DNA from: Marinicella litoralis
GTDB lineage: Bacteria > Pseudomonadota > Gammaproteobacteria > Xanthomonadales > Marinicellaceae
Assembly: GCF_002591915.1 (NCBI RefSeq)
Contig: NZ_NIHB01000001.1
Coordinates: 1,245,590-1,309,589, forward strand
DNA: 64,000 nucleotides
Direction: 5' to 3'
In this document: positions 1 through 8,255 of the stretch, piece after piece
Numbering within the stretch: position 1 is the first letter of the stretch
Layout of the letters: the number at the start of each line of letters is the position of its first letter
Program-made: the position numbers and the translations under genes
The notes under the pieces: model-generated
The model's input: the letters and a program-made list of their open reading frames with translations, nothing else
Told to the model about the DNA's origin: nothing
Databases searched by the model: none

Positions 1-118
1 TTACCATTGCGTGGGCTGTTGGAGATTCTTCGATTCCGCCCTTAAAGGGCCTGCTTTTGGCTTCGCTGCACTCAGAATGACAGCGCCTTGTCGAACTGAC
101 CACCAGTTCTCTGCTGAT
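1..118. repeat. REP-like intergenic repeat fragment at window edge
   Basis: The first ~105 bases hold no credible gene. They contain an imperfect inverted arrangement: a stretch around 22-38 and one around 62-82 resemble the dispersed 'gattcttcg...cttcgctgc...cagaatgac' repeats common between bacterial genes, with a small hairpin (cccttaaaggg) near 41-51. Dispersal in this genome cannot be tested from the window. Confidence 0.35.
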
Positions 119-916
119 TTAAACTTGTTGAGCTTTGAGCAAGGCTTTGATTTCATCCAGTTCTTGTTGGATTTCATCCAGTTGCGTCATTTTTTCTTCA
201 CTTTGTTCCAATAACATTTGCCTGTCATGGGCCGCGTTTTCTTTTTCCAATACACTGACCACAATGCCAATCACCATGTTCAAGAAAGCAAAAGCAGTGA
301 AGAAAATAAAGGAAAGATAAAATGACCAACTCAAGGGGTATGTTTCCATGGTTTCATACATCACATCAGTCCAGTCTTCAAAAGTCATGACCCTGAATAA
401 AGTCAACATACTGGTGGCAATATCACCCCATAATACAGGGTTGATGTCAGTGAAAAAGAAACTGCCGACAGCACCATATATGTAAAAGATGATGAACATC
501 AACAACATCACATAAGACAGCTGAGGCATGGCTTTGAGTAGGGAGTTTATCAAAATACGTAACTCAGGCACGATTGAAATCATGCGCATGACCCGAAAGA
601 CCCTGACCAAACGACCCACCAACGCCATTTCTGAATCTTCAATGGGTATCAAACTGACCACTACGATTAAGGTATCAAAAATGTTCCAACCACTTTTGAA
701 AAAATTCTTTTTGTCATCAGATGCAATGAATCGGATTGAGATTTCCAGTAGAAAAAATACAGTCACTGCAATGTCCATATATGTCAGGATGGAAATTACG
801 GTTGCAGGTAAGTGATAAGTTTTGGCGCCAATCAACAAGGCTGATAGAATAATGACAGTGACCACTGACCATTCAAATATTTTGTTGTCGTGGATTTTTT
901 TCAAGGTCAGTTTCAT
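119..916 (-). CDS. Voltage-gated cation channel, single-domain bacterial NaV/CaV type
   Basis: A 265-residue inner-membrane ion channel subunit that would assemble as a homotetramer. Six membrane segments are visible. The S4 voltage sensor carries arginines every third residue (R102, R105, R108, R111). The pore loop is followed by S6 (about 199-223) and a charged C-terminal helix with heptad-like leucines (about 235-265), as in the tetramerising coiled coil of NaChBac-type channels. The selectivity filter at residues 178-184 reads T-F-E-D-W-T-D, whereas sodium-selective relatives have TLESWS. Acidic residues after the Glu and after W-T resemble the engineered calcium channel CavAb (TLDDWSD). 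The ATG at 916 is preferred over an in-frame TTG six bases upstream. It is a lone gene downstream of a terminator. Family assignment is firm; ion selectivity is inference. Confidence 0.9.
   Translation of the reverse strand: MKLTLKKIHDNKIFEWSVVTVIILSALLIGAKTYHLPATVISILTYMDIAVTVFFLLEISIRFIASDDKKNFFKSGWNIFDTLIVVVSLIPIEDSEMALVGRLVRVFRVMRMISIVPELRILINSLLKAMPQLSYVMLLMFIIFYIYGAVGSFFFTDINPVLWGDIATSMLTLFRVMTFEDWTDVMYETMETYPLSWSFYLSFIFFTAFAFLNMVIGIVVSVLEKENAAHDRQMLLEQSEEKMTQLDEIQQELDEIKALLKAQQV
361..390 (-). other. Pore selectivity-filter codons with calcium-channel-like acidic pattern
   Basis: On the minus strand this stretch encodes the filter T-F-E-D-W-T-D. The Glu is the conserved ring residue of bacterial sodium channels; the two additional Asp occupy the positions changed to Asp in CavAb. 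Confidence 0.7.
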
Positions 917-994
917 GGTCAAAAGCTAAGATTTAAAGGCTACATTTATTGGGGCTTTGGTCTCCATTACAAGCCAAAAATGGTCTTTAAAATC

Positions 995-1024
995 AAAAAA
1001 GCCAGTCACTTTGGACTGGCTTTT
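995..1024 (-). terminator. Rho-independent terminator after the metallo-hydrolase gene
   Basis: An 11-bp perfect stem (aaaagccagtc / gactggctttt) around a 6-base loop, followed on the minus strand by a T-rich run. It lies 21 bases beyond the stop of the upstream minus-strand gene and before the channel gene. Confidence 0.85.
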
Positions 1025-1045
1025 AAATCTGTGGATGGATTTTAT

Positions 1046-1987
1046 TCAATGGGCATGATTGTGTTGTCCCTGGTGGCTGTGGGCTTGTGACAAATCATTG
1101 AATAATTGGGTGGTCATGCGTTCAGTGGTGATAAAGCCCCAGTTCCAGTCATCGTGGTATTTCGCCAATGGATTGGCTTCAAGCACAGCTTCTAAGGTCA
1201 TGCCTTCTTTGATGTGCTTGTTGATGATCGCTTTGGCATCAATCAACATATCAACGGCCGCTTGTAACTCTTGTTTATTAGACAACGGACCGTGACCAGG
1301 GATGATGGTGGTTTCATCATTGGACAGGCTGATCATTTTCAATTGAGCATGAATAAAACCATCGACAGACCCTCCAGAGTCAATATCTATATATGGAAAC
1401 AAGCCATTAAAAAAAGTATCACCGGCATGAATCACATTGGCTTGGCTGAAATGAATGATGGCATCACCATCGGTGTGAGCATTGGGTACATGAATTGCAG
1501 TGGCTGGTTGGTCGTTGAAATGAAAACTCATTTCATTTGAAAATGTCAACACAGGCAAAGCGGCTTTAGGAGCCGGAGCCATTCCATCTGACGTTTGTAC
1601 ACCCTTGTTGATCAAATGTTTTCTTAAGTTGTCATGAGCCACTATGTGCGTTCCAGCTTGGCCAAAGGGTTCGTTGTTGCCAGTGTGGTCGCCGTGAACG
1701 TGGGTATTGATAAGAAAATCGATGGGTTGGTCTGTCAGGCCTTTGATGGCTTGATTCAATATATCCAGAAAGGGCGGCATCGAATCGTCAATCAACACCA
1801 CACCCTCAACACCAATCAACAAACCGATGTTGCCACCAGTAAATCCACCTTCACCAGCAAGCATATAAATACCCTTAGCGACTTCTGTGCTTTTATAGCT
1901 GACTTTGGGTTCATCTTTGGCGTGGCTGATGCCACTGACTAAAATGGCAGCCGTTAACAAGGTGCTTTTGATCTGCTTTATTTTCAT
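1046..1987 (-). CDS. Exported MBL-fold metallo-hydrolase
   Basis: A 313-residue metallo-beta-lactamase-fold hydrolase. The start at 1987 (MKIKQIK) is chosen because AGAGGAC lies just upstream and it places a clean signal peptide (about 1-22, ending S-H-A) at the N-terminus; an upstream in-frame start at 2029 would bury it. The zinc motif H96-x-H98-x-D100-H101 (THVHGDHTGN) is intact. Further candidate metal ligands are the His near 'PNAHTDGD', the Asp in 'HAGDTFF' and the late 'PGHGPLS' His. These are the hallmarks of the periplasmic MBL hydrolases related to subclass B3 and quinoprotein-relay proteins. The C-terminus is His-rich (H-S-H-Q-G-Q-H-N-H-A-H), perhaps for metal handling. The substrate is unknown. 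Confidence 0.85.
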   Translation of the reverse strand: MKIKQIKSTLLTAAILVSGISHAKDEPKVSYKSTEVAKGIYMLAGEGGFTGGNIGLLIGVEGVVLIDDSMPPFLDILNQAIKGLTDQPIDFLINTHVHGDHTGNNEPFGQAGTHIVAHDNLRKHLINKGVQTSDGMAPAPKAALPVLTFSNEMSFHFNDQPATAIHVPNAHTDGDAIIHFSQANVIHAGDTFFNGLFPYIDIDSGGSVDGFIHAQLKMISLSNDETTIIPGHGPLSNKQELQAAVDMLIDAKAIINKHIKEGMTLEAVLEANPLAKYHDDWNWGFITTERMTTQLFNDLSQAHSHQGQHNHAH

Positions 1988-2055
1988 CGATGTGTCCTCT
2001 TGTAATAAAATTAATACTATAATCATCATATGTCGTTACCAGATGAAGTTCAATC

Positions 2056-2502
2056 ATGAATGTCAGAAAAGCCCAGTCAAAAGACCTGTCACAGTTGAGT
2101 GAATTGTTTGACGGATACCGTCAATTTTATCATCAGCCTGGGGACCTTGTCGCTGCCCGAAAATTTATATCTGACCGCTTGGCGAAAAATGAGTCGGTGA
2201 TATTTGTGGTTGAAGCCAAAGCTCAGCTATTGGGTTTTACTCAATTGTTTCCGAGTTTTTCTTCGGTCAGCATGCAACGGCTTTGGGTGTTGAATGATTT
2301 GTTTGTGGCCGGCCATGCAAGAAAGCAGGGCGTTGCCGGCATGTTGATGGCGGCGGCCAAAAAATTTGCGGTGGAAACCAACAGCAAAGGCTTGATTCTT
2401 GAAACTGACCTTGATAATCTTGCCGCACAAAATTTGTATAACAAATTAGGTTACCAGTTACAAACCAGTACCCAACATTATTTTTTGCCCAATACCCATT
2501 GA
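2056..2502 (+). CDS. GNAT-family N-acetyltransferase
   Basis: A 148-residue single-domain GCN5-related acetyltransferase using acetyl-CoA. The core beta4-alpha3 signature is visible as 'LNDLFVAGHARKQGVAGMLM' (residues about 78-97), containing the R/Q-x-x-G-x-A/G pyrophosphate-binding pattern. The ending 'LYNKLGYQ' is the usual GNAT beta6-7 region. It starts at ATG 2056, divergent from the exported metallo-hydrolase, and is followed after 18 bases by the carbonic anhydrase, so the two may be co-transcribed. The acceptor substrate cannot be told from sequence. Confidence 0.85.
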   Translation: MNVRKAQSKDLSQLSELFDGYRQFYHQPGDLVAARKFISDRLAKNESVIFVVEAKAQLLGFTQLFPSFSSVSMQRLWVLNDLFVAGHARKQGVAGMLMAAAKKFAVETNSKGLILETDLDNLAAQNLYNKLGYQLQTSTQHYFLPNTH

Positions 2503-2520
2503 ATAAAAGGATCAGAAACC

Positions 2521-3117
2521 ATGAAAAACCAATTGAAACGACTCAAAGATGGCAACCAACGGTTTGTCTCTGGGACCACCATACATGATATTGACTCAAT
2601 CAGTTCACAACGCATTTCAGTGGTAAAAGCACAGGAACCTTTTGCAGTCATTTTGGGTTGTTCAGATTCTAGGGTGCCGGCAGAATTGGTGTTTGATCAA
2701 GGTTTGGGTGATTTGTTTGTTATCCGGGTGGCCGGTAATGTGGTGGCACCTTCTCAAATAGGCAGTGTGGAATTTGCGGTTTCAATGTTTGGCTCGCCAT
2801 TGGTGGTTGTTTTGGGGCATTCCAATTGCGGCGCCATAGAAGCCACGATTGATGCGATGAAAAATCCAGACGAATCAACATCAATCAACATCCAATCAAT
2901 CGTAAAAAGAATCAAACCTGCGATTGAACCATTGTTGTTAAACCATACATTGGACCAGGTGCGAACTGAAGATGCCGTCAAAGCCAATGTCCTCAAATCT
3001 GTGGCGCAATTAACCAGCTCTTCTGAAATTATTGAATCCAAAGTGGCTGATGGTCAACTGAACGTCATCGGTGCCTGTTATGACCTAAAAACGGGTGTGG
3101 TTGATTTTTACGACTGA
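2521..3117 (+). CDS. Beta-class carbonic anhydrase
   Basis: A 198-residue cytoplasmic zinc enzyme interconverting CO2 and bicarbonate. Zinc ligands C47, H100 and C103 and the catalytic dyad D49-R51 (CSDSR) are all present, with 'GHSNCGAI' as the second motif. Its length matches compact beta-CAs. It lies 18 bases downstream of the GNAT gene with a weak AGGATCAG ribosome site. Its 3' end overlaps the convergent phosphatase gene by 10 bases. There is no signal peptide, so a role in pH or bicarbonate supply for metabolism is likely. Confidence 0.92.
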   Translation: MKNQLKRLKDGNQRFVSGTTIHDIDSISSQRISVVKAQEPFAVILGCSDSRVPAELVFDQGLGDLFVIRVAGNVVAPSQIGSVEFAVSMFGSPLVVVLGHSNCGAIEATIDAMKNPDESTSINIQSIVKRIKPAIEPLLLNHTLDQVRTEDAVKANVLKSVAQLTSSSEIIESKVADGQLNVIGACYDLKTGVVDFYD

Positions 3118-4310
3118 TTGAAAAATTGGTGCAAATGTTCGAAAGGGCCGGTGATTTCATAAGTGATTCCTTTTTTTCCATAATGGCCGGGTCCACGTTG
3201 TGAGTTGAAATACATGCGATTACCATCATCGGTGAAACTGACACCAGTGATTTCAGATTTGTCTTGGTTTTCAATTTGTAGCAATGGCACGGCCTGACCG
3301 TTTTCACTCAGCATCACGATTTGCATGTTGCCACCATCTTCACAAACATAAATGATGCCATTGTTATCAACCGTGATGTTATCAACACCTGATAGCACGG
3401 GGAATTGACTGGTCTTGAAATCATAAATGACTTTTATGATTTGTTGGTCTAAATCCAATGACCAGATGCGGTTATCGCCCTTGGTGGAAAAATAAACAAA
3501 ACCTGCATAATACCAAATGCCTTCACCGCCATTAAAAATGGTGGATTGTTTGACTTGATAACGGGTTTCTAATTCTGGTTTTTTGGGGTTGGGCTGCGGC
3601 ACGTCGTGCCAAACCAGTTTGGCTGTACCAGAAAAAACGTCACCTTTAACCTCGGCCACTTGTAATTGTCCTTTTTCATAGCTGGGGTATTTCGGCAAAA
3701 CTGTGCGATAAAAACGCCCATTTTTTTCATCTTCAGTCAGATAAATGGCGCGGTTGACCGGGTCAACGGCACAAGCTTCATGTTCAAATGAGCCAAGGCA
3801 ATGAATCGCTTGTGCCAAGTTGTTACCATAAGGGTCACATTCCCACATCAGGCCATAAGGAATTTCTTCACCAGAAATCCAAGTGTTCCAAGGGGTTTTA
3901 CCTCCGGCACAGTTGTATAAAGTATTGTCCAATATGCGATAAGCATCAATCACCTCACCCTCGGCGTTGAACTTCAAGGCTCCCACACCGCCGGTTTTAC
4001 TTTCTTCATTACAAGCATAAATCCAACCACCCAGGTTGTCTCGGCTGAAATCTTGGTAAACAGCTCCACCGTCGGGCTTTTCATGCCATCGGTATTTACT
4101 TTTGTCTGTCGGTGCGACCCCAGCGACTGCCACCACTCTGGATTTAAAGCCATAGGGTAATCTGATGCCTTGTTGATCGGCTGGCATCAAGTGCATGATT
4201 GAGGCTGCTTTGGATTGTGTTTGTCCATACGCTTTGGCCAGGCCAGGCAAAGTGGCTGACAAGGCTGAAATTTTAAGCAACTTGGTAACAAATTTTCTGC
4301 GGTCTGACAT
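3108..4310 (-). CDS. PhoX/DUF839-family phosphatase, Tat-exported
   Basis: A 400-residue PhoX-like protein. The start at 4310 (MSDRRKFVTKLL) gives a clear twin-arginine signal: S-D-R-R-K-F, then a hydrophobic stretch and an A-K-A cleavage region. An upstream start at 4382 would add 24 unrelated residues. Family motifs include 'NCAGGKTPWNTWISGEE', 'EHEACAVDP', 'YLTEDE', 'FNGGEGIWY' and 'VDNNGIIYVCEDGG', which in PhoX supply Ca/Fe ligands around the active site. PhoX enzymes hydrolyse phosphomonoesters in the periplasm, with folded cofactor-loaded export through Tat. It sits immediately downstream of hemW on the same strand, but a separate promoter is possible. No Pho box was recognised. Confidence 0.8.
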   Translation of the reverse strand: MSDRRKFVTKLLKISALSATLPGLAKAYGQTQSKAASIMHLMPADQQGIRLPYGFKSRVVAVAGVAPTDKSKYRWHEKPDGGAVYQDFSRDNLGGWIYACNEESKTGGVGALKFNAEGEVIDAYRILDNTLYNCAGGKTPWNTWISGEEIPYGLMWECDPYGNNLAQAIHCLGSFEHEACAVDPVNRAIYLTEDEKNGRFYRTVLPKYPSYEKGQLQVAEVKGDVFSGTAKLVWHDVPQPNPKKPELETRYQVKQSTIFNGGEGIWYYAGFVYFSTKGDNRIWSLDLDQQIIKVIYDFKTSQFPVLSGVDNITVDNNGIIYVCEDGGNMQIVMLSENGQAVPLLQIENQDKSEITGVSFTDDGNRMYFNSQRGPGHYGKKGITYEITGPFEHLHQFFNQS

Positions 4311-4384
4311 GGCTTTCTGCGGGTTGTGATGTTGGCAGTATTTTAATGTAAATGTGGGGTTGTTACATCGCTCATTGGTCACAA

Positions 4385-5533
4385 TTAAATAAAATTTTGT
4401 AATATTTCATCACTCATTAAAAACCCTTGGTCTGTCAGGATCAATGCATCATCAGACATTTGATACCATTCAGCAGGGACCTGATCAATGAATTTTTGTT
4501 TCAGTGCATCGATCGACATGCCAGTTGTGGCTTGATAACGTTGCCAAGTGAGCGGTTGTTTGATGCGCAAGTGATTGAGTAAGAATTCAAACGGAATGGT
4601 TTGTTCATCCAGTACCCTGGTTTCCAGCAATCGTTTTTCTGAGGCGGCCGTGTTGAGGTAAATTTGTGGGTGCTTTTGTTTGACCTGTCTTTGGATTTGT
4701 CCATTGTGACCCATGGTGATTTTGCTGTGTGCGCCTGCACCAATACCCAAATAATCGCCGAACTGCCAATAGTTGAGGTTGTGCTCGCTTTGTTTGCCTG
4801 CTTTGGCATAAGCAGAGACTTCATATTGGGTATAACCATGTTGTTGTAAAATCTCTTGACCTTGCAAGTACATGTCATGCTGTAACTCCATGTCAGGTAA
4901 ATTTTTCGGTGTTTTGACCGCGAACAAGGTATTGGCTTCAATGGTCAGTTGGTAGTATGAAAGGTGAGTGGGTTCCAGTTCAATCAAGCGCAACAAGTCT
5001 TCTTTGGCCGCTTGTAGGCTTTGATTGGGTAGACCAAACATCATGTCTAGATTGAAGTTGTTGTATCCTGATTTTTTTGCCAGTTGTACCGCTTTTATGG
5101 CTTGTTGACTGTTGTGGATGCGCTTGAGGCTGTTCAGTTGATGGTCATCCAATGATTGAATGCCAAATGAAAGGCGGTTGATCCCAGCCGCTAAATAACC
5201 AGAGAAATGATCAAATTCCTGACTGCCTGGATTCACTTCCATGGTGACTTCAGCATCGGGTCTGAGTGGTAACAAGGCGCGAACTTGTTGCATCAGATCC
5301 TGCATGGCTTTGGCGGAAAATAAACTGGGGGTGCCGCCGCCCATAAAAATGGTGTTGACAGTTCGGCCCCAAACTTGTGGTAAGTCTTGCTCCAAATCTG
5401 CTCGCAGGGCCGCTATGTATTGCTGTTCATTGAGCGGGTTCTTTAATTCATGTGAATTGAAATCACAGTAGGGGCATTTACTGACACACCAGGGAAAATG
5501 AATGTATAAACTGAGTTTGGGAGGAATGATCAT
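4385..5533 (-). CDS. hemW: HemW, radical-SAM heme chaperone
   Basis: A 382-residue radical SAM protein annotated in many genomes as a coproporphyrinogen oxidase-like protein. The 4Fe-4S motif C16-x3-C20-x2-C23 (CVSKCPYC) is followed by F-N-S. The HNxxYW heme-binding motif that separates HemW from true HemN is present ('EHNLNYW' near residue 248). HemW is thought to insert heme into respiratory enzymes. The start overlaps the end of rdgB by 4 bases, so translation is coupled; rdgB-hemW adjacency is typical of gammaproteobacteria. Confidence 0.93.
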   Translation of the reverse strand: MIIPPKLSLYIHFPWCVSKCPYCDFNSHELKNPLNEQQYIAALRADLEQDLPQVWGRTVNTIFMGGGTPSLFSAKAMQDLMQQVRALLPLRPDAEVTMEVNPGSQEFDHFSGYLAAGINRLSFGIQSLDDHQLNSLKRIHNSQQAIKAVQLAKKSGYNNFNLDMMFGLPNQSLQAAKEDLLRLIELEPTHLSYYQLTIEANTLFAVKTPKNLPDMELQHDMYLQGQEILQQHGYTQYEVSAYAKAGKQSEHNLNYWQFGDYLGIGAGAHSKITMGHNGQIQRQVKQKHPQIYLNTAASEKRLLETRVLDEQTIPFEFLLNHLRIKQPLTWQRYQATTGMSIDALKQKFIDQVPAEWYQMSDDALILTDQGFLMSDEILQNFI

Positions 5534-6144
5534 GCTTGTCGATCAATGTTGTATTCATCAGCCAATAAGGGGCGCATGGATTCAATCGCTTTGCCACGGT
5601 GAGAGATGGCTTTTTTGACATCTTGTGACAGCTCAGCGGCTGTGCAATGATGTGTCGGCACATAGAAAATGGGGTCGTACCCAAAACCATTTTTACCCGA
5701 AGATTCGCTGGCAATGTGACCTTGCCACAAGCCTTTGGCAATGATTGGGTCAGGGTCTTGGTGGTGTCGCATAAACACCAAACAACAATAGAAATGAGCT
5801 GATTTGTCATCGGTCTCAAGCATGTTTTTGAGCAATAAATTCAAATTGTCCAGTGAGTCCGCTTGTTCACCCGCATATCGAGCTGAGCGAACCCCAGGTT
5901 GTCCATTCAAGGCAGGAACAATCAAACCGGAGTCATCAGCCAAAGCAGGCATGCCACTCAAGTAACTGGCATGACGGGCTTTGATGATGGCATTTTCCAC
6001 AAAAGTGGTGCCTGTTTCAGCCACTGCGTACTCAGCAGTGTTGGGTTGTGGGATTAACTCAATGTTCAATGTGCTAAAAGCCGCATTGAATTCATGCAGT
6101 TTCCCTGCATTACCGCTGGCCAAGATGATCTTTTTGCTGCTCAT
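5530..6144 (-). CDS. rdgB: XTP/dITP diphosphatase (Ham1/RdgB)
   Basis: A 204-residue house-cleaning nucleotide pyrophosphatase that converts ITP, dITP and XTP to monophosphates and so keeps deaminated purines out of nucleic acids. The N-terminal 'ILASGNAGKLHEF' substrate loop, the central 'ALADDSGLIVPAL' and 'GVRSARYAG', and the late 'GKNGFGYDPIFYVP' and 'SHRGKAI' motifs are all intact. It lies 6 bases downstream of rph and overlaps hemW by 4 bases, forming a three-gene operon. Confidence 0.95.
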   Translation of the reverse strand: MSSKKIILASGNAGKLHEFNAAFSTLNIELIPQPNTAEYAVAETGTTFVENAIIKARHASYLSGMPALADDSGLIVPALNGQPGVRSARYAGEQADSLDNLNLLLKNMLETDDKSAHFYCCLVFMRHHQDPDPIIAKGLWQGHIASESSGKNGFGYDPIFYVPTHHCTAAELSQDVKKAISHRGKAIESMRPLLADEYNIDRQA

Positions 6145-6150
6145 GTTGTG

Positions 6151-6867
6151 TTATTCAGCCAGGGCATTGTTCTGAGCTTCAATCAATTCATTGATCCCTT
6201 TTTGCGCCAGATCCAATAAACTGTTCAACTCATCTCTACGGAATGCATGGCCTTCAGCAGTGCCTTGGACTTCAATAAAATGACCGCCGTCATTCATCAC
6301 CACATTCATGTCGGTTTCGGCATTGGAATCTTCAGGATAATCCAAATCAAGCACAGGTTCATTTTTATAGATGCCTACTGAGACAGCAGCCACGGTGCCA
6401 TGAATCGGGTTGTTTTTGATTTTACCGGCTTTCAACAGTGTGTTGACTGCATCACACATCGCCACATAGGCACCAGTGATGGAAGCCGTTCGGGTGCCGC
6501 CATCGGCTTGAATCACATCACAATCAACTGTGATGATGCGCTCTCCCAATGCTTTTAAGTCGACCACTGCGCGCAAAGAGCGAGCGATTAAACGCTGGAT
6601 TTCAAGCGTGCGACCACCTTGCTTGCCTCTGGAAGCTTCGCGTCCCATGCGGGAATTGGTTGAACGGGGCAGCATGCCATACTCAGCCGTGACCCAGCCT
6701 TGGCCTTTGCCTCGCAACCACGCAGGGACTTTTTCCTCAATACTGGCATTACACAAAACCTTGGTGTTACCACAACTGATCAGCACCGAGCCCTCTGCGT
6801 GCATGGTGTAATTCCTTTCTATACTGACTGTTCTTAATTGGTCGTTGTTTCTTTTCGATGGTCTCAT
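6151..6867 (-). CDS. rph: Ribonuclease PH
   Basis: A 238-residue phosphorolytic 3'-5' exoribonuclease that trims tRNA 3' ends. Family landmarks are 'MRPSKR' at the start, '[14 protein letters not shown]', '[12 protein letters not shown]', the phosphate-binding 'RSLRAVVDL', '[16 protein letters not shown]' and '[18 protein letters not shown]'. Length is standard and no frameshift is seen, unlike the well-known rph defect of E. coli K-12. It is the first gene of the rph-rdgB-hemW operon. Confidence 0.95.
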   Translation of the reverse strand: MRPSKRNNDQLRTVSIERNYTMHAEGSVLISCGNTKVLCNASIEEKVPAWLRGKGQGWVTAEYGMLPRSTNSRMGREASRGKQGGRTLEIQRLIARSLRAVVDLKALGERIITVDCDVIQADGGTRTASITGAYVAMCDAVNTLLKAGKIKNNPIHGTVAAVSVGIYKNEPVLDLDYPEDSNAETDMNVVMNDGGHFIEVQGTAEGHAFRRDELNSLLDLAQKGINELIEAQNNALAE

Positions 6868-7169
6868 GAGGTGATTGGTTGTTTAAAAAAGCGTATTTTA
6901 CCATTTGTGCTCAGCGGCCAGTTTAACAAAGTATTTTATTTATCAGATTAGAGGGCATTGTGCGCTTTGCTGTAACCAAGGCCGAGTCGTTGTCTGTTAA
7001 AAATGCCATGGGTTCATTTGGCGGATATCAATTCCCAAACCAAGTCTGAACAAATGCCTTGGTATTTTTGCGAACCCTTACATAATTTGATTCTATTGTG
7101 ATTTGTTTCGATGCAATTGCCTGCGGCATTTGTTAAGATAATTACTTTATCAATATAAGAGGGTTCGTC
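6868..7169. promoter_or_regulatory. Divergent intergenic region between rph and a membrane-protein gene
   Basis: About 300 bases without a credible gene. It must hold the minus-strand promoter for rph-rdgB-hemW and a plus-strand promoter for the gene at 7170. An AT-rich plus-strand stretch around 7080-7150 precedes an AGAGGG ribosome site at 7158-7163. No operator or structured RNA was recognised. Confidence 0.4.
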
Positions 7170-7583
7170 ATGTCTTGGATATTTTTAATTACGCTGATTA
7201 CTTTGGGCTTGATTGCCGCTGCACAAAAAATGGGCGAATTGATTCCAGCCAGTAAACAATTAACTGATTTTCTTAAACAATCGGAAGGTTGGGTCGGTTT
7301 GGTTTCTATCTTTTTGGGTCTGTACTGGTTGGTCAGAATGTTGTGGTACATCAAGTTAATTAAATACGCCTTTTTGACTTGGTTTATTGCTGTGTTGGGT
7401 GCCTTGGTTATGTTGGCATTGGGCTTGGTTTTTGCCAATGCACAACTGCAAGAATGGACTAAATCCAATGAAGCTGTCAGTGGTCACTTGAATAAAATCC
7501 ACGCCATGTTAGAGCCGAAAAAAGAGATTTTGGGCATAACTGCTTTGATCTTGGCCTTGATTTATTTGGGAAAAATGATCTGA
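7170..7583 (+). CDS. Small four-helix membrane protein, unrecognised family
   Basis: A 137-residue hydrophobic protein with about four membrane segments: roughly residues 2-22, 42-62, 65-90 and a C-terminal one near 118-136. No catalytic motif or family signature was recognised. It starts with ATG behind AGAGGG and is followed within 30 bases by a strong terminator, so it appears monocistronic. An antisense reading of 108 codons over the same interval is a compositional shadow. Function unknown. Confidence 0.7.
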   Translation: MSWIFLITLITLGLIAAAQKMGELIPASKQLTDFLKQSEGWVGLVSIFLGLYWLVRMLWYIKLIKYAFLTWFIAVLGALVMLALGLVFANAQLQEWTKSNEAVSGHLNKIHAMLEPKKEILGITALILALIYLGKMI

Positions 7584-7610
7584 TTAACCACTGAATATGT
7601 TCAATTTTCA

Positions 7611-7647
7611 ACCCGCCAGAGGTTTCAACTTCTGGCGGGTTTTTTTG
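7611..7647 (+). terminator. Strong rho-independent terminator
   Basis: A stem of acccgccaga paired with tctggcgggt around a short AT-rich loop, followed by a run of seven T. It ends the transcript of the small membrane protein. Confidence 0.92.
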
Positions 7648-7797
7648 TGTGTGAAAGTTAATTACAGGGTATGGAACCCAAGGGCTGGTTGGCATGGAGC
7701 CAAACACAAATTTCAAATATTTGTTGATTATAACATCCAATATCAGGCGCTAAAATAATGTGGTAAGCTGAAAGGCCTATGAAATTGAACCAGCAAA

Positions 7798-8157
7798 ATG
7801 AGTCAAATTGTCACCATTGAACGGCACATCACAGCAGCAGAACTCAGCAAGGCATTGCAACAAGTTGAGGGTCTGTCTTTGGGTGAAGAGTATAGTTGGG
7901 GCATCACCATCGATTGTTCATTTGATTCAAATAGTTTGCTGACGTTCTCGAATGGTCATTTGACAGTCACCTCACCCAGCGATGAACTGTTTTTAAAGTG
8001 TGAAGTTTTGGCAAAATTATTAGGCGCTGAAGTGATTTTGGAAGATGAAGTCCCTTCGGTTCAGTTGGCTGATGCTTCACAGCAAGGTGTTGAAATTGTC
8101 TTGTTATGGCCGGTCTTGTTTGTGGTGCTGGTGTTGCTGTTGATTTGGAAATGGTGA
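7798..8157 (+). CDS. Tail-anchored small protein, unrecognised
   Basis: A 119-residue protein with a soluble N-terminal domain of about 95 residues and one C-terminal membrane helix (about 100-117, V-L-L-W-P-V-L-F-V-V-L-V-L-L-L-I-W), leaving K-W at the end. The soluble part has alternating hydrophobics of an alpha/beta fold ('SLGEEYSWGITIDCSF', 'LAKLLGAEVILEDE'). No family was recognised. The ATG at 7798 has only a weak upstream purine stretch. It is flanked by terminators and looks like a single-gene transcript. Function unknown. Confidence 0.65.
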   Translation: MSQIVTIERHITAAELSKALQQVEGLSLGEEYSWGITIDCSFDSNSLLTFSNGHLTVTSPSDELFLKCEVLAKLLGAEVILEDEVPSVQLADASQQGVEIVLLWPVLFVVLVLLLIWKW

Positions 8158-8207
8158 TTTGACCACGCAAAAAATTGGGCCTTTTGTCATCAGTTTAATT
8201 CAGTTGT

Positions 8208-8237
8208 CTCGCACCTAAATGAGCGCTTAGGTGCGAG
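8208..8237. terminator. Perfect hairpin between convergent genes
   Basis: An 11-bp perfect inverted repeat (ctcgcacctaa / ttaggtgcgag) with an 8-base loop lies between the convergent small-protein and E2 genes. Neither side has a long T run, so it is a weak bidirectional terminator or a transcript-end stabiliser. Confidence 0.55.
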
Positions 8238-8255
8238 CTAATAATCAATGGTCAT

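Noticed and set aside
7142-7468. Antisense 108-codon frame
   Set aside because: It is the mirror of the small membrane protein gene; the plus strand has start, ribosome site and terminator in order.
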